A stretch of 64,000 nucleotides of DNA, taken from contig NZ_AP017977.1 of assembly GCF_000648235.2 (NCBI RefSeq), forward strand, positions 1,984,001 to 2,048,000, given 5' to 3'. Below the pieces are notes generated by a model that was not told the origin of the DNA, ran no database searches, and worked only from the letters and a program-made list of their open reading frames with translations. Both the position numbers and the translations under genes were made by a program. This DNA comes from Neochlamydia sp. S13 (GTDB lineage: Bacteria > Chlamydiota > Chlamydiia > Chlamydiales > Parachlamydiaceae). This document shows positions 28,342-37,416 of this stretch, one piece after another (position 1 is the stretch's first letter; every line of letters begins with the position of its first letter).

Positions 28342-30309
28342 CTAAAAGAGATTTCCCTCAATTTTAAGCTGTCTAAGTTGAGGAAGCTGCCGGATTTCCG
28401 CAGGAATAGTAGTTAGTTGATTGTTGCTTAACCAAAGAATGTGCAGCTGAGAAAGCTGCCCGATCTCAGCAGGAATAGTAGTTAGCTGGTTGTCGCTTAA
28501 GTAAAGCATTCGCAGCTGAGAAAGCTGCCCGATTTCCGCAGGAATAGTAGTTAGTTGATTGTTGCTTAACCAAAGGGTGTGCAGCTGAGAAAGCTGCCAG
28601 ATTTCCGCAGGAATAGCGGTGAGTGGGTTGCCGCCTAAGTCAAGGCTTTGCAGCTGAGACAGCTGCCCAATTTCTGCAGATATAGCGGTTAATCGGTTTC
28701 TGGCTAGGTTAAGGCTTTGCAGCTGAGAAAGCTGCCAGATTTCCGCAGGAATACTAGTTAGCTGGTTGCAGTATAAGTAAAGGGCTTGCAGCTGAGAAAG
28801 CTGCCCTATTTCCGCAGGAATAGCGGTGAGTAGGTTGTAGCCTAAACAAAGCCACTGCAGCTTAGTAAGCTGCCAGATTTCCGCAGGAATACTGGTTAGC
28901 AGGTTGCCGGCTAAGTTAAGCCTTTGCAGCTGAGAAAGCTGCCCAATTTCTGCAGGAATAGCGGTTAATCGGTTGCTAGCTAAGTCAAGTCTTTGCAGCT
29001 GAGAAAGCTGCCCTATTTCTGGTGGTAAAGACGTCAAGCCTGACTTATCTAAGTTCAGAGAGATGATATCTTTACCATGCTCTTCTATCCACTGCGTTAG
29101 CAGCTCTCCTTTTTTCTTTAAAGGTAAAGCTTGAATCTGTGGTTGGTTTAAGAACTCTGTTCCTCCCGGTAGCTTTTGCCAAAGTAAGAGGCGGTTAATA
29201 TTTAATAGATAGGAGGAATAATTTGAAAGGGTAAAAGCCTTGCTTTCCTTAGCATTTCCTTCAAATTCTGTAGGAGAAAGAGAAGCGGCCAAAGTAAAGA
29301 GCTTTTGAAAGATGTAGGGCACTTTTTCTTCAATAGGAAGAGTAGAGTCAATTTCATAAATCTTATCTAAAATACGCGCTTGTTTTATAAAATCCCCATT
29401 CCCTTCAGAAAAATGAACTTGGATGATTGCGTTGTAAAGAGAGGCCATGGAAAGAGGTGTTACAGATAGAGGAGAAAGAGGTTGAATTTCTTTAGAGGAG
29501 GTTGAAGAAGAGGTAGAAATAGAAGATTGGGGAGCGGTTGAGGCAAGAGAGGAAGAACTTTGGTGGATTTGGCGCAGTTTTTCAAGGGCAAATTGCCTAA
29601 TCTTTTTATTTTCTCCGAGTAATTTTTCCGTCCATTTATAACTTATTTTTCCTTCCTGGTTCAGTTCTTCACTGTCCTGGCTCATCAACTCTTCCAATTG
29701 ATTCTCTAGTATTTTCTTTAAGGTTGAATGCTCTTGAATGGAAGGTTCTTCTAAAAGATTGAATAAGAGCTCAGTGTAGCGCTCTTTATAAGAGCCTAAA
29801 GAAGGAAGTTTTTTTTCTTTATCTTTATCAGAAAAAACGAGAGGAAGGGGCTGTAAAGATGAAGAAGCTTCGGAAGAGCGTTTAAGGCAAAATTCAAGAT
29901 AGGCTTGGGCTTTTTCATACGTAGGAGTTAATTGCAAAGCTTGCAATAAAGCTTCTATAGCAGTGGCATGCTCTCCTTTTTCAGCAAGTTCTTTACCACG
30001 CAAGAAATGTCCTGCAGCTTCCTCACTAGGCTCATGCTTAATTTCCTCTAATGGATGAGATTCAGCCGTTTCGGCCAGGTGCCTGACCGTGTAGTTAGGT
30101 GCATGCCTTTCAATAAGAGTTCTATCTAGGGGACAAAGTTTATTGCGTGCTAAGCATTGAATGACGGTATCTTCATTAAAGGTATGACCACAAGGAAACA
30201 AAGTAACCGCCCGAGTCATCAGCTCTCCTGAGACGGGATCTTCTATATTCTCTGAAACTGTAGTACGGAAAGTTGCCTGGGCGTTAGAAATAGAATCTGA
30301 CGGCATCAT
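28342..30309 (-). CDS. U-box / TPR / leucine-rich-repeat protein, candidate E3 ubiquitin-ligase effector
   Basis: GGAG seven bases before the ATG at 30309 fixes the 655-residue start. Residues 22-80 form a U-box-like domain (IEDPVSGELMTRAVTLFPCG, HTFNEDTVIQCL, KLCPLD, PNYTVRHLAE); too few Cys/His remain for a zinc RING. Residues 98-144 are TPR-like (GKELAEKGEHATAIEALLQA). A Ser/Thr-rich spacer follows, then a linker domain ([16 protein letters not shown]) also found in the three F-box genes at 38-45 kb. Ten 23-residue LRRs end the protein ([22 protein letters not shown]). U-boxes recruit eukaryotic E2 enzymes, and bacteria lack ubiquitin, so action in the host is likely. Amoebal chlamydiae are known for expanded ubiquitination-related families. 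IS relics lie downstream. Confidence 0.9.
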   Translation of the reverse strand: MMPSDSISNAQATFRTTVSENIEDPVSGELMTRAVTLFPCGHTFNEDTVIQCLARNKLCPLDRTLIERHAPNYTVRHLAETAESHPLEEIKHEPSEEAAGHFLRGKELAEKGEHATAIEALLQALQLTPTYEKAQAYLEFCLKRSSEASSSLQPLPLVFSDKDKEKKLPSLGSYKERYTELLFNLLEEPSIQEHSTLKKILENQLEELMSQDSEELNQEGKISYKWTEKLLGENKKIRQFALEKLRQIHQSSSSLASTAPQSSISTSSSTSSKEIQPLSPLSVTPLSMASLYNAIIQVHFSEGNGDFIKQARILDKIYEIDSTLPIEEKVPYIFQKLFTLAASLSPTEFEGNAKESKAFTLSNYSSYLLNINRLLLWQKLPGGTEFLNQPQIQALPLKKKGELLTQWIEEHGKDIISLNLDKSGLTSLPPEIGQLSQLQRLDLASNRLTAIPAEIGQLSQLQRLNLAGNLLTSIPAEIWQLTKLQWLCLGYNLLTAIPAEIGQLSQLQALYLYCNQLTSIPAEIWQLSQLQSLNLARNRLTAISAEIGQLSQLQSLDLGGNPLTAIPAEIWQLSQLHTLWLSNNQLTTIPAEIGQLSQLRMLYLSDNQLTTIPAEIGQLSQLHILWLSNNQLTTIPAEIRQLPQLRQLKIEGNLF

Positions 30310-30463
30310 ATAAAAGCTCCTTAAGATTTTATGTAAGCTATTACCTTATGAGGCAGAGGTAGCTTGCTTTTTAAAGAACTAGCCCTTACCTTTTTGCCAG
30401 AAAATTACTCTTTTTCTTCTTTATTAAGCAATTTTTATTTTAATAAAAAAGGGAGAGTCGTCT

Positions 30464-30705
30464 ATGTTTTATAAAAGCTTGAGCAGTTTGTCTTATTTCT
30501 TTCTCAGTTTTATCTTATCCTCCCATGCCCTGTGGATTTTTAGGCCGAGCCGATTATCATAGTTGTAAAAAGCTTAGGAGGCCTTATATCTGATAAGGAA
30601 GGCTTAAGGGAACTCCTCGAGAATAATCCATGGGAATCAGTAAAAAAAGCATGCCTAGATCAAGACTATTCAAGAGAGGAGGGCAAAAGCGATGTGCTAA
30701 AATAG
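30464..30705 (+). pseudogene. Frameshifted remnant of a small exported protein
   Basis: A good ribosome site (GGGAGAG, 30451-30457) precedes an ATG at 30464. The frame reads MFYKSLSSLSYFFLSFIL then SSHA, a convincing signal peptide, and stops after 32 codons. In the next frame from about 30543 an open stretch reads AEPIIIVVKSLGGLISDKEG and LLENNPWESVKKACLDQDYS to a stop at 30705. Together they look like one gene broken by a shift. No family is recognised. The rest of 30310-30817 shows nothing. Confidence 0.45.
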
Positions 30706-30817
30706 GGTAAGGAAGCCGGAGTGGTGAAAAGACTGCCGGGCAGGAAACGTCTATCTCATGAAAGCTGGAAATAGATGTAAAACACGTATAAAAAATTAGG
30801 CAAGCATATTAAAAGCT

Positions 30818-31717
30818 TCAATTTTGCCACTTCCTTATAAGCTCATTAATAAAATAGTCTGGATTTTTATCAGGTTGCGCTTGAGCTATTTCTAATGCTT
30901 CCTCATCTGATAGTAGGCGATCATTTTGAAGAAATGCTTCTAGTTGAATATTTGCTAGTAAAGGATCAAATTGTTTATGAAAATGATCTAGCTGGCTGTA
31001 TCTAAAACCATAAAATGGTATACCCATAGTCTCCATCATGCTTTCCACCGACCTCATATGGCGCGGACTATCATCGATAAATATAACTTTACTAGGGCGA
31101 AGAAAATGATAATTTAAAAAATCTTTTAAGAAAGGGCCTTTATCTTGATAATCGGTAAAAATGATGCCTTGAGAAAAGCATTTGTAGGAGTTAGAATCAA
31201 TCAATTTTGGCAGTCGATTAAGAGAAAAATCAATGCCGACACTTTTTAAATGTTTATAGGCACAAAGGTCAGCCTTTTGCATGTAGTCAGGATTTAAACA
31301 ACGAGCTGTTAAAGCAAAAGTAAGAATTCCCTTTTGCTGAAGTTGTCTAATAATTTCAGCAGCAGAAGGATCTATCAGCCGCATCGGAACTTGAAGCATA
31401 ATTTTTTGAATGATTTTATTAATCTCTAAACGTGCCTCATCTTTAGACAAATTAGCAGTAGCCATTTTAGATACAAAATAGCTCCACCACGGCGTGTTGC
31501 CTAGCATACTCGTCGTATTAATCAGGGTATCGTCAATGTCAAAAAACAGTATAGAATGTGAATCTACCTCTTGAAGAATATCAGCAAAACGATGCGTTTC
31601 TACAACTTTTGCTGAAAGTGGCCTAGAGAATAGGAGGGCAACAGCTAACAAGAAAAAAATTCCCCTCGAAGCTAACCGGACGCGAACTGGATGGCGTAAG
31701 ATAAAATAATTTTTCAT
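30818..31717 (-). CDS. Exported HAD-superfamily protein, DUF2608
   Basis: The 299-residue protein has a basic N-terminus and hydrophobic signal segment (FFLLAVALLFSRPLSA, to about residue 36). HAD motifs follow: I (FFDIDDTLINT, about 58-68), II (FALTARC) and IV (FIDDSPRHM). DUF2608 proteins are HAD-like and common in chlamydiae and legionellae; their substrate is unknown. Motif I has the nucleophile Asp, so phosphatase activity is possible, acting outside the cytoplasm if exported. It is the last gene of the rlmD-like to pcm operon, 30 bases after pcm. Confidence 0.85.
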   Translation of the reverse strand: MKNYFILRHPVRVRLASRGIFFLLAVALLFSRPLSAKVVETHRFADILQEVDSHSILFFDIDDTLINTTSMLGNTPWWSYFVSKMATANLSKDEARLEINKIIQKIMLQVPMRLIDPSAAEIIRQLQQKGILTFALTARCLNPDYMQKADLCAYKHLKSVGIDFSLNRLPKLIDSNSYKCFSQGIIFTDYQDKGPFLKDFLNYHFLRPSKVIFIDDSPRHMRSVESMMETMGIPFYGFRYSQLDHFHKQFDPLLANIQLEAFLQNDRLLSDEEALEIAQAQPDKNPDYFINELIRKWQN

Positions 31718-31747
31718 TATTCTCCTAGTTTGCTGGCCATTTTTCTC

Positions 31748-32404
31748 CTAACTTTCCCATCCTTCTTTACCTATTAGAGGAACGAAGCGAACAGGTTCAA
31801 AGGTCTCTTGAGTGTATGTTTCCTCAGAGGTTTTACGCAGACGCAGTAGAAGTTGGCTAAAGCTATCGCCCACAGGAATAATCAGGCGACCGCCAATTTT
31901 TAGTTGTTTGATAAGAGTTTGAGGAATTGCAGGAGCACCTGCAGCAACAATGATAGCATCATAAGGGGCATGTTCAGGCCAGCCTAAGGAGCCATCTGCC
32001 ACCTTACAATGGATAGAATGATAGGCTTGCTGTTTAAAGCATTGTTGAGCCGCATACGCTAGGCTAGGCAAAAATTCAACAGTATAGACTTCTTGCGCTG
32101 TATAGGCAGCTACAGCTGCTGCATAGCCAGAGCCGGTGCCAATATCCAATACAATTGAACTAGGAGTAATTTCAGCTAATTGATTCATCAAAGCAACTAT
32201 AAAAGGCTGGCTAATAGTCTGCCCCTCCCCTATAGGTAAAGGCCTATCTTCATAGGCATCTTCTTGCATAGAAGCAGGAACAAATAAGTGGCGAGGGACA
32301 TGCCGCATAGCTTCCAGGGTAGCTGGATCAGTAATCCCTCGGGCAAGAAGCTGTGTTCTTACCATCTCTTGCCTTTTGTGAGAATAATCATCATCAAGTG
32401 GCAT
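31748..32404 (-). CDS. pcm: Protein-L-isoaspartate O-methyltransferase
   Basis: The 218-residue class I methyltransferase has RHLFVPASMQEDAYEDRPLP, GEGQTISQPFIVALM and the AdoMet loop VLDIGTGSGYAAAVA (about residues 80-94), then VADGSLGWPEHAPYDAIIVA, all characteristic of Pcm. It repairs isoaspartyl residues in aged proteins, useful to a developmental stage with long survival. It lies 11 bases after yajC. Confidence 0.95.
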   Translation of the reverse strand: MPLDDDYSHKRQEMVRTQLLARGITDPATLEAMRHVPRHLFVPASMQEDAYEDRPLPIGEGQTISQPFIVALMNQLAEITPSSIVLDIGTGSGYAAAVAAYTAQEVYTVEFLPSLAYAAQQCFKQQAYHSIHCKVADGSLGWPEHAPYDAIIVAAGAPAIPQTLIKQLKIGGRLIIPVGDSFSQLLLRLRKTSEETYTQETFEPVRFVPLIGKEGWES

Positions 32405-32415
32405 AGCTATCTTCC

Positions 32416-32838
32416 TTAAAAGTTTTTTTCCTCAACTTTTCGCTCTTCTTTATCAGCTTTTTTAGCTTCTTCCTCTGTGGCTGCTATTACATCAGTAATA
32501 GCTGCTTTAAGCATCTCGATTTTTGAGCCATCATACATTTTAAGTATAACAGTATTCTCTTCTATACGCACGATCGTTCCGACAATCCCCATAGCAGTTA
32601 CTCGATCGCCTTTTTTCAAGGCGCTACGCTGCTCTTCTATGGCTTTACGACGTTTTTGCTCCGGTCTCCATAAGATCAAATAGAAAAAAATCAGAGCGAT
32701 CGCAATCATTACAAAAGTTTGAGTCATTCCTTGATCACGGGGAACGATTTCAAGGTTAGTGCCCTCTTGCGCAAAAGCTATCGTATTATTCAATAGAGTA
32801 AAGCCAAGTGTAGAAAAGCAAGTCATTTTCTTAATCAT
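32416..32838 (-). CDS. yajC: Preprotein translocase subunit YajC
   Basis: The 140-residue protein has an N-terminal hydrophobic stretch, a membrane helix at about 41-57 (TFVMIAIALIFFYLILW), the conserved RPEQKRRKA turn, and the KGDRVTAMGIVGTIVRIEENTVIL domain. YajC is an accessory of the SecDF-YajC complex. It sits 11 bases after tgt, the classic tgt-yajC order, and has an acidic Lys/Glu-rich C-terminal tail. Confidence 0.93.
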   Translation of the reverse strand: MIKKMTCFSTLGFTLLNNTIAFAQEGTNLEIVPRDQGMTQTFVMIAIALIFFYLILWRPEQKRRKAIEEQRSALKKGDRVTAMGIVGTIVRIEENTVILKMYDGSKIEMLKAAITDVIAATEEEAKKADKEERKVEEKNF

Positions 32839-32849
32839 ATTTCATCCTT

Positions 32850-33950
32850 TTAATGCGGATACAAGGCACAAACTTTTTGATAAAAATCGGCTAAAGTATC
32901 ATTTTTTATTGCTTCCCTTAATTTTTGCATAAAATCTAGATAAAAGGCTAGATTTTGTAACGTGACTAATGTTAAGCCAGTCATTTCATCCACATTGAGG
33001 AGATGGCGTAAGTAAGCCTTAGAGAACTGAGAAGTATAGGAGGGCGTAGATGGATCGAGAGGAGAAAAATCTTCAGCATAACGAGCAGCCTTTATCTGCA
33101 CTTTTCCGGCCCAGGTAAAAGCCGTGCCATTTCGTGCATTTCGTGTAGGCATCACACAATCGAACATATCGACTCCCCGCATTACACTCTCCACTAGATT
33201 ACGAGGCGTTCCTACTCCCATCAAATAGCGTGGTTTTTCTACCGGCATAAATGGCACTGTATGATCAAGCACCTCATACATCACCGAAGCAGGCTCGCCA
33301 ACGGAAAGGCCACCGATAGCATATCCTTGGAAATCTAGATTAGCTAAAAACTGGGCAGACTGCTGACGTAAATCAGCATGCACTCCACCTTGTACGATTC
33401 CAAAAAGATTTTGATGAGGCTGCAAATCATAATTTCTACAGCGCTCCGCCCAGCGATGGGTTCTTTCTAAGCTTTTTTCCACAATTTTTTTTTCACACGG
33501 ATAAGGCGTACATTCATCAAATGCCATCACAATGTCAGAGCCTATAGTTTTTTGAATGAACATGCTCTCATCGGGTCCCAAAAAGTGACGCGAACCATCG
33601 ATATGCGATTGAAAATGGACTCCTTTATCCGTGACCTTGTTAAGGGCAGACAAAGAAAAAACTTGAAATCCTCCTGAGTCAGTAAGAAGAGGGCTTTGCC
33701 AGTTCATAAAAGCATGCAAACCACCAGCTTTACCCAAAATTTCTACCCCTGGACGAAGCATCAGATGATAAGTATTGCCCAAAATAATTTGAGCCTTCAT
33801 ATCTAACAGGTGCTGATTAGTCAAGGTTTTAACAGCTGCCCGTGTACCTACAGGCATGAAAACAGGCGTTTCTATCGCCCCATGGGCAGTTTCTATGATT
33901 CCTACTCTTGCACGGGAGCAAGCATCAGCCTTACAAATCGTAAATTTCAA
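32850..33950 (-). CDS. tgt: Queuine tRNA-ribosyltransferase, zinc cysteines replaced
   Basis: The 366-residue protein follows Tgt throughout: ILGNTYHLMLRPG, TDSGGFQVFSLS (catalytic Asp91), FDECTPYPC, YAIGGLSVGEP, and GVDMFDCVMPTR (nucleophile Asp264). Tgt exchanges guanine 34 for a queuosine precursor in tRNAs with GUN anticodons. The structural zinc site of bacterial Tgt (C-x-C-x2-C, then His) here reads DPSTPSYTSQFS at 299-310: all three cysteines are Thr302, Ser304 and Ser307, while AYLRHL keeps the His. Folding or activity may differ. It lies 7 bases after the rlmD-like gene and 11 before yajC. Confidence 0.93.
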   Translation of the reverse strand: MKFTICKADACSRARVGIIETAHGAIETPVFMPVGTRAAVKTLTNQHLLDMKAQIILGNTYHLMLRPGVEILGKAGGLHAFMNWQSPLLTDSGGFQVFSLSALNKVTDKGVHFQSHIDGSRHFLGPDESMFIQKTIGSDIVMAFDECTPYPCEKKIVEKSLERTHRWAERCRNYDLQPHQNLFGIVQGGVHADLRQQSAQFLANLDFQGYAIGGLSVGEPASVMYEVLDHTVPFMPVEKPRYLMGVGTPRNLVESVMRGVDMFDCVMPTRNARNGTAFTWAGKVQIKAARYAEDFSPLDPSTPSYTSQFSKAYLRHLLNVDEMTGLTLVTLQNLAFYLDFMQKLREAIKNDTLADFYQKVCALYPH

Positions 33951-33957
33951 AAAGAGC

Positions 33958-35415
33958 CTATATGTTTGATGGAGTTTTTTCTAGGAGAATCAAACTGTCG
34001 ACATGGATAGTTTGAGGAAATTGATCATAAGGTTGAATATATTTTACCGTATAACCATTCTGCGATAACTCAGCAATATTAGCTACATGGGCCTGAGGAT
34101 TGCCAGAAATATAGAGGATTTTGGGAGCATTGAGACGAAGTAAATGTTTCATGGTGAGAGGATCGAGACCCGCACGTGGAGGATTTAATAAGACTAAATC
34201 AGGTAGAGGAAATAAATTTTCATCTTGAATTTGGCCCAAAGCATAGCGCACCGCTCCTGAAATAATAGTGACATTCTGCCTATTATTTAAAGCAGCATTT
34301 TGACGCGCATCAAAAGCTGTCTCCGGAGATATTTCTATGCCTATTACCTGCTTAACGTTCTTTGAAGCGCAAATACCTAACACCCCTGAGCCGCAAAAAA
34401 GATCATAGATGGTATCTTCTTTGTTTACCTTCGCTAATTGCAGGGCTAAAGAATAAACCTTTTCTATTTGCCTTATATTAGGCTGAAAGAAAGAAGAAGG
34501 GCTAATTCTAAACTTATAAGTTTCTGCAGGCTTTTCAATATCTGCCTGAATGTCTAGTTCTTCCTCAATATACTGAGGTCCATAAAGTAACATTTCATAA
34601 AAGTTAGTGGCCATTCCTGGACTTATCTGTTGTATCCTAACAAATATGCTTAGCTTAGCATTTGACTGTTGTGGCTCAATAGCACTATGTAACGCATGGA
34701 CAAAGCTCTCAAGGTGGCGATTTTGCAAAGCATAATCAGGGTTACCAGAGACCGTCAACATTACCATGCGGTCTCCTGTCTTCATTCCTTCACGTAGCGT
34801 CAAGGACCTTAATGAACCGGTATTCTTGATGGGGTAATAGGCCTCTAAATTTGACTCTTCCCACCAAGATTTTACCGCATGGACAGCTTGAGTGAACCAG
34901 GGGTTGGGAAGATGACATTCTACAAGATTAAAAACCTTTCCTTTGGTAGAGTCAAGAATCAAGCCTAAGTACTTAGTTTTATTTAGATCTCTTGAAAAGG
35001 TAAAATCCATTTTGTTTCTGTAATTCCACTCAGATTCAGAGGGCATAATAGGAAATAGATGGGTCTCTGGCGTGATTACACTGCGGAAAATATCTTTAGC
35101 TAAAGATTCTTTATAACGCAGTTGAGTATCATAAGACATTTGTTGCCATTGGCATCCACCACAGGAGCCAAAATGTATACATTTAGGAATAATTCGGTCT
35201 TTGGAAGGCTCAATAATTCTTTGTATTCCTCCTACCCAGTGCGTTTTATTTTTGCCATGTAGCACAGAATAGACTGCATCTCCAGGGATGGTAAACGCTA
35301 TCTCAGCTTCCTTAATTTCCTCTTCTGAACGTTCGATGCGACCTAAGCCATGTCCTCTCTTAGAAAATTCATTGATTTTAACATTCGCAAAACGAGTTTG
35401 TTTAGAATAAGGCAT
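33958..35415 (-). CDS. RlmD/TrmA-family RNA uracil-5 methyltransferase homologue, catalytic Cys missing
   Basis: The 485-residue protein has an N-terminal TRAM domain, Fe-S cysteines in CIHFGSCGGCQWQQ (C-x5-C-x2-C, fourth Cys in VECHLP), the AdoMet loop IYDLFCGSGVLGICA and LLNPPRAGLDP. In RlmC, RlmD and TrmA the nucleophile Cys lies in a SCNP motif; here the position reads YISGNPQAH with Gly438 (GGC instead of TGC). The enzyme may be inactive, rely on another residue, or act only as an RNA-binding protein. It heads the operon with tgt, yajC, pcm and the HAD gene. Confidence 0.88.
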   Translation of the reverse strand: MPYSKQTRFANVKINEFSKRGHGLGRIERSEEEIKEAEIAFTIPGDAVYSVLHGKNKTHWVGGIQRIIEPSKDRIIPKCIHFGSCGGCQWQQMSYDTQLRYKESLAKDIFRSVITPETHLFPIMPSESEWNYRNKMDFTFSRDLNKTKYLGLILDSTKGKVFNLVECHLPNPWFTQAVHAVKSWWEESNLEAYYPIKNTGSLRSLTLREGMKTGDRMVMLTVSGNPDYALQNRHLESFVHALHSAIEPQQSNAKLSIFVRIQQISPGMATNFYEMLLYGPQYIEEELDIQADIEKPAETYKFRISPSSFFQPNIRQIEKVYSLALQLAKVNKEDTIYDLFCGSGVLGICASKNVKQVIGIEISPETAFDARQNAALNNRQNVTIISGAVRYALGQIQDENLFPLPDLVLLNPPRAGLDPLTMKHLLRLNAPKILYISGNPQAHVANIAELSQNGYTVKYIQPYDQFPQTIHVDSLILLEKTPSNI

Positions 35416-35644
35416 ATCGCTAGATTATTAAATTTTGGTCAAATAATAAGGTTAAATAAGCAGCTATATAAAAGCAAGGTGATTTAGGAACAGTTAGAAG
35501 CTTTGTACAACAACGTAAGCAACTTAAAAAATATAAGTGCGCCTGCTAGTTGGATTTTTTATTCACCAGGTCAGATAAGTTTTTCGAATTCGATGAGGAA
35601 AGTGAGGTAAAGGGGAGGTAATAACCCCCCTAAAAAACTATCAA

Positions 35645-36022
35645 TTATCTCCAGCCCACTTGCTTCGTAGGAAGTTTTGCGGTAGGTCTTTTTAAAGAAA
35701 GAGGACGTGCCTTAGCTTTATGTGCTTTAGCTTTTGGCTTGGCTGCAGGTTTTGCAGCTGGCTTTGTAGCGATTGGTTTTGCAGCTGGCTTAGAAGCTTT
35801 TTTAGGAGCAGTTACTTTTTTAGCCGTTTTCTTTGTACCTTTCGTCGTTTTTTCAGATTTGATAGATTCTTTACGATAAAGCTTAGAAACTTTCTCAAGC
35901 TTAACGGTTCCTGTACGAACACGCTGAGAAGCTGCTTTATTGCCTTTCTCAGCTTTTTCTAAATCATTAGTAATGTTCTGAAGCAGGTCTCTTAAATTTT
36001 TGACCGTATCTTTTAATGCCAT
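35645..36022 (-). CDS. hctA: Histone H1-like protein Hc1
   Basis: The 125-residue protein has the conserved Hc1 N-terminal domain (MALKDTVKNLRDLLQNITND, about 1-60) and a Lys/Ala/Pro-rich tail with repeats such as KPAAKPIATKPAAKPAAKP. Hc1 condenses the chromosome during conversion to elementary bodies and is a marker of chlamydiae. A strong GGAGG lies 8 bases upstream of the ATG. In Chlamydia the gene is translationally silenced by the sRNA IhtA; no such RNA is identifiable here. A GC hairpin downstream (35611-35631) is a weak terminator candidate. Confidence 0.95.
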   Translation of the reverse strand: MALKDTVKNLRDLLQNITNDLEKAEKGNKAASQRVRTGTVKLEKVSKLYRKESIKSEKTTKGTKKTAKKVTAPKKASKPAAKPIATKPAAKPAAKPKAKAHKAKARPLSLKRPTAKLPTKQVGWR

Positions 36023-37149
36023 GGTGATTTGCCTCCTGATTTTTTGAGTTTCATGACGAAGTAATAAATATTAACTTTGGATATATTGTGCAACATTTTT
36101 CTTCACTTAGCGAAAAATAATCTTACTTTTGCGTCTTATGTTTAACTAATTATAAAACAAGCACTCAAGCAAAAAAGACAGCTGTAGGGCTATCTTAAGC
36201 TTTATTTTTATTTAAATCTTAACATAATTTAAGAAAAACTCAGGCTAAAAACAATCTTACGAAAATTTAGGAAAAAGATTGTCACATAGGTGTTTGAAAA
36301 CTCTATTCAGGTACACTTCCTCAAATTTTTAGCTTCAAATATCTAAGAATAAGGGGCTACAAGCGTGAAATTAAAGTTGTGCAACAGTCTTAAATAACCG
36401 GCTTACCTCTTCTTGCTTGGTAGACTTTCTAAGAATAAAATAAAATGCAACTATGCTAAGTATCTTTCTAAGAAGGGCTTGAGAAAAAATCATAGCTATT
36501 CCTTTTTATCAACCGGCTCAAACATTGATTATTTTTCATTTTCTGCTAAATTTTTGTGTATACTTTGATAATTTCTAATAAATTCGTTCCATGAAAAATG
36601 CTTGCCATCTTTTCTTTTTATGGGTCTAGTAGCAAGTTCCTATCCTAAAAACCATTATTTATGCATTAATGATAAGCCCCTCTCTTTCTCTCTATTAAAA
36701 TTATATAAAATTAGGTTTACAACTAAAGGAGACTTTCTTAAAAGCTATCCAAGCATTCAACTTCTTTCTTATTCTAAAAATTATATTGCAGGCTCTTCTA
36801 AGCGGTAGGATGATTAAATAGATGGCACCTTAGAAAAAGAGATACAAGCCTTAATTGGTACAGCCCAAGCTTGCTAAAATGTTAGATTGATAACATTTAG
36901 CAGAGGATGCTTTTTTTAGTAGAAAAAGGAGGAAAACAAAAGATTAATGATAGGTTTAGAAGGAAAAAGGCTTGCCTGTAACTTTTAAGAATGCAACGGA
37001 TAAATGCAGACCAAGCATCGAATAGCTCAAGCTTTAATCCAAGCATGCTTAACCTCTCCTAAAATACCGCGAGTTATCGGATACGAAAACCCTCTAAGGC
37101 TGCTTCAATTATACCTAAGCTGTAAGCCAACTCATTAACTTTTGCTTTT
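36023..37149. other. Gene-poor region upstream of hctA
   Basis: AT-rich sequence of about 1.1 kb. A 68-codon frame at 36602-36808 (+) shows no family pattern or ribosome site, so I do not call it. From about 37150 the minus strand enters the IS982 relic. No RNA gene is recognised. Confidence 0.4.
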
Positions 37150-37416
37150 CCGTGCGAGTAAATTGCATGCAGGGCTTACAGGGCTCGTAAGCATAGGCCA
37201 CTATTCCGCTGATTAGATTGGCAAAAAAATTTCAAGCGCTGCAATGTCCGAGGATGTTCGATTTGACAAGAGTTTTTCAATTTATTTTTAACGCTTTCAA
37301 TCCCCTCGCTTTCTTAATAAAATCTTATCTACCAGTGAAATTAGCTTGTTTTTCATATACTTTCTAAGCCTAGTAATAATTTCTAAGCCCTTGTCGTAAA
37401 GCTTGATAAACAATTG
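37150..37416 (-). pseudogene. IS982-family transposase relic
   Basis: Minus-strand frames read QLFIKLYDKGLEIITRLRK, YMKNKLISLVDKILLRKRG, then after a frameshift SVKNKLKNSCQIEHPR. This follows the end of IS982 transposases (ITRIRKNMKNKLM, LLRKRSIIETVNDQLKN, QIEHTRHRS). Stops and shifts make it dead. Its upstream end meets the group II intron relic within the coding sequence, so the intron probably inserted into this element. Confidence 0.78.

Noticed and set aside
36602..36808. 68-codon ORF upstream of hctA
   Set aside because: No ribosome site, no recognisable motif, composition like the surrounding non-coding DNA.
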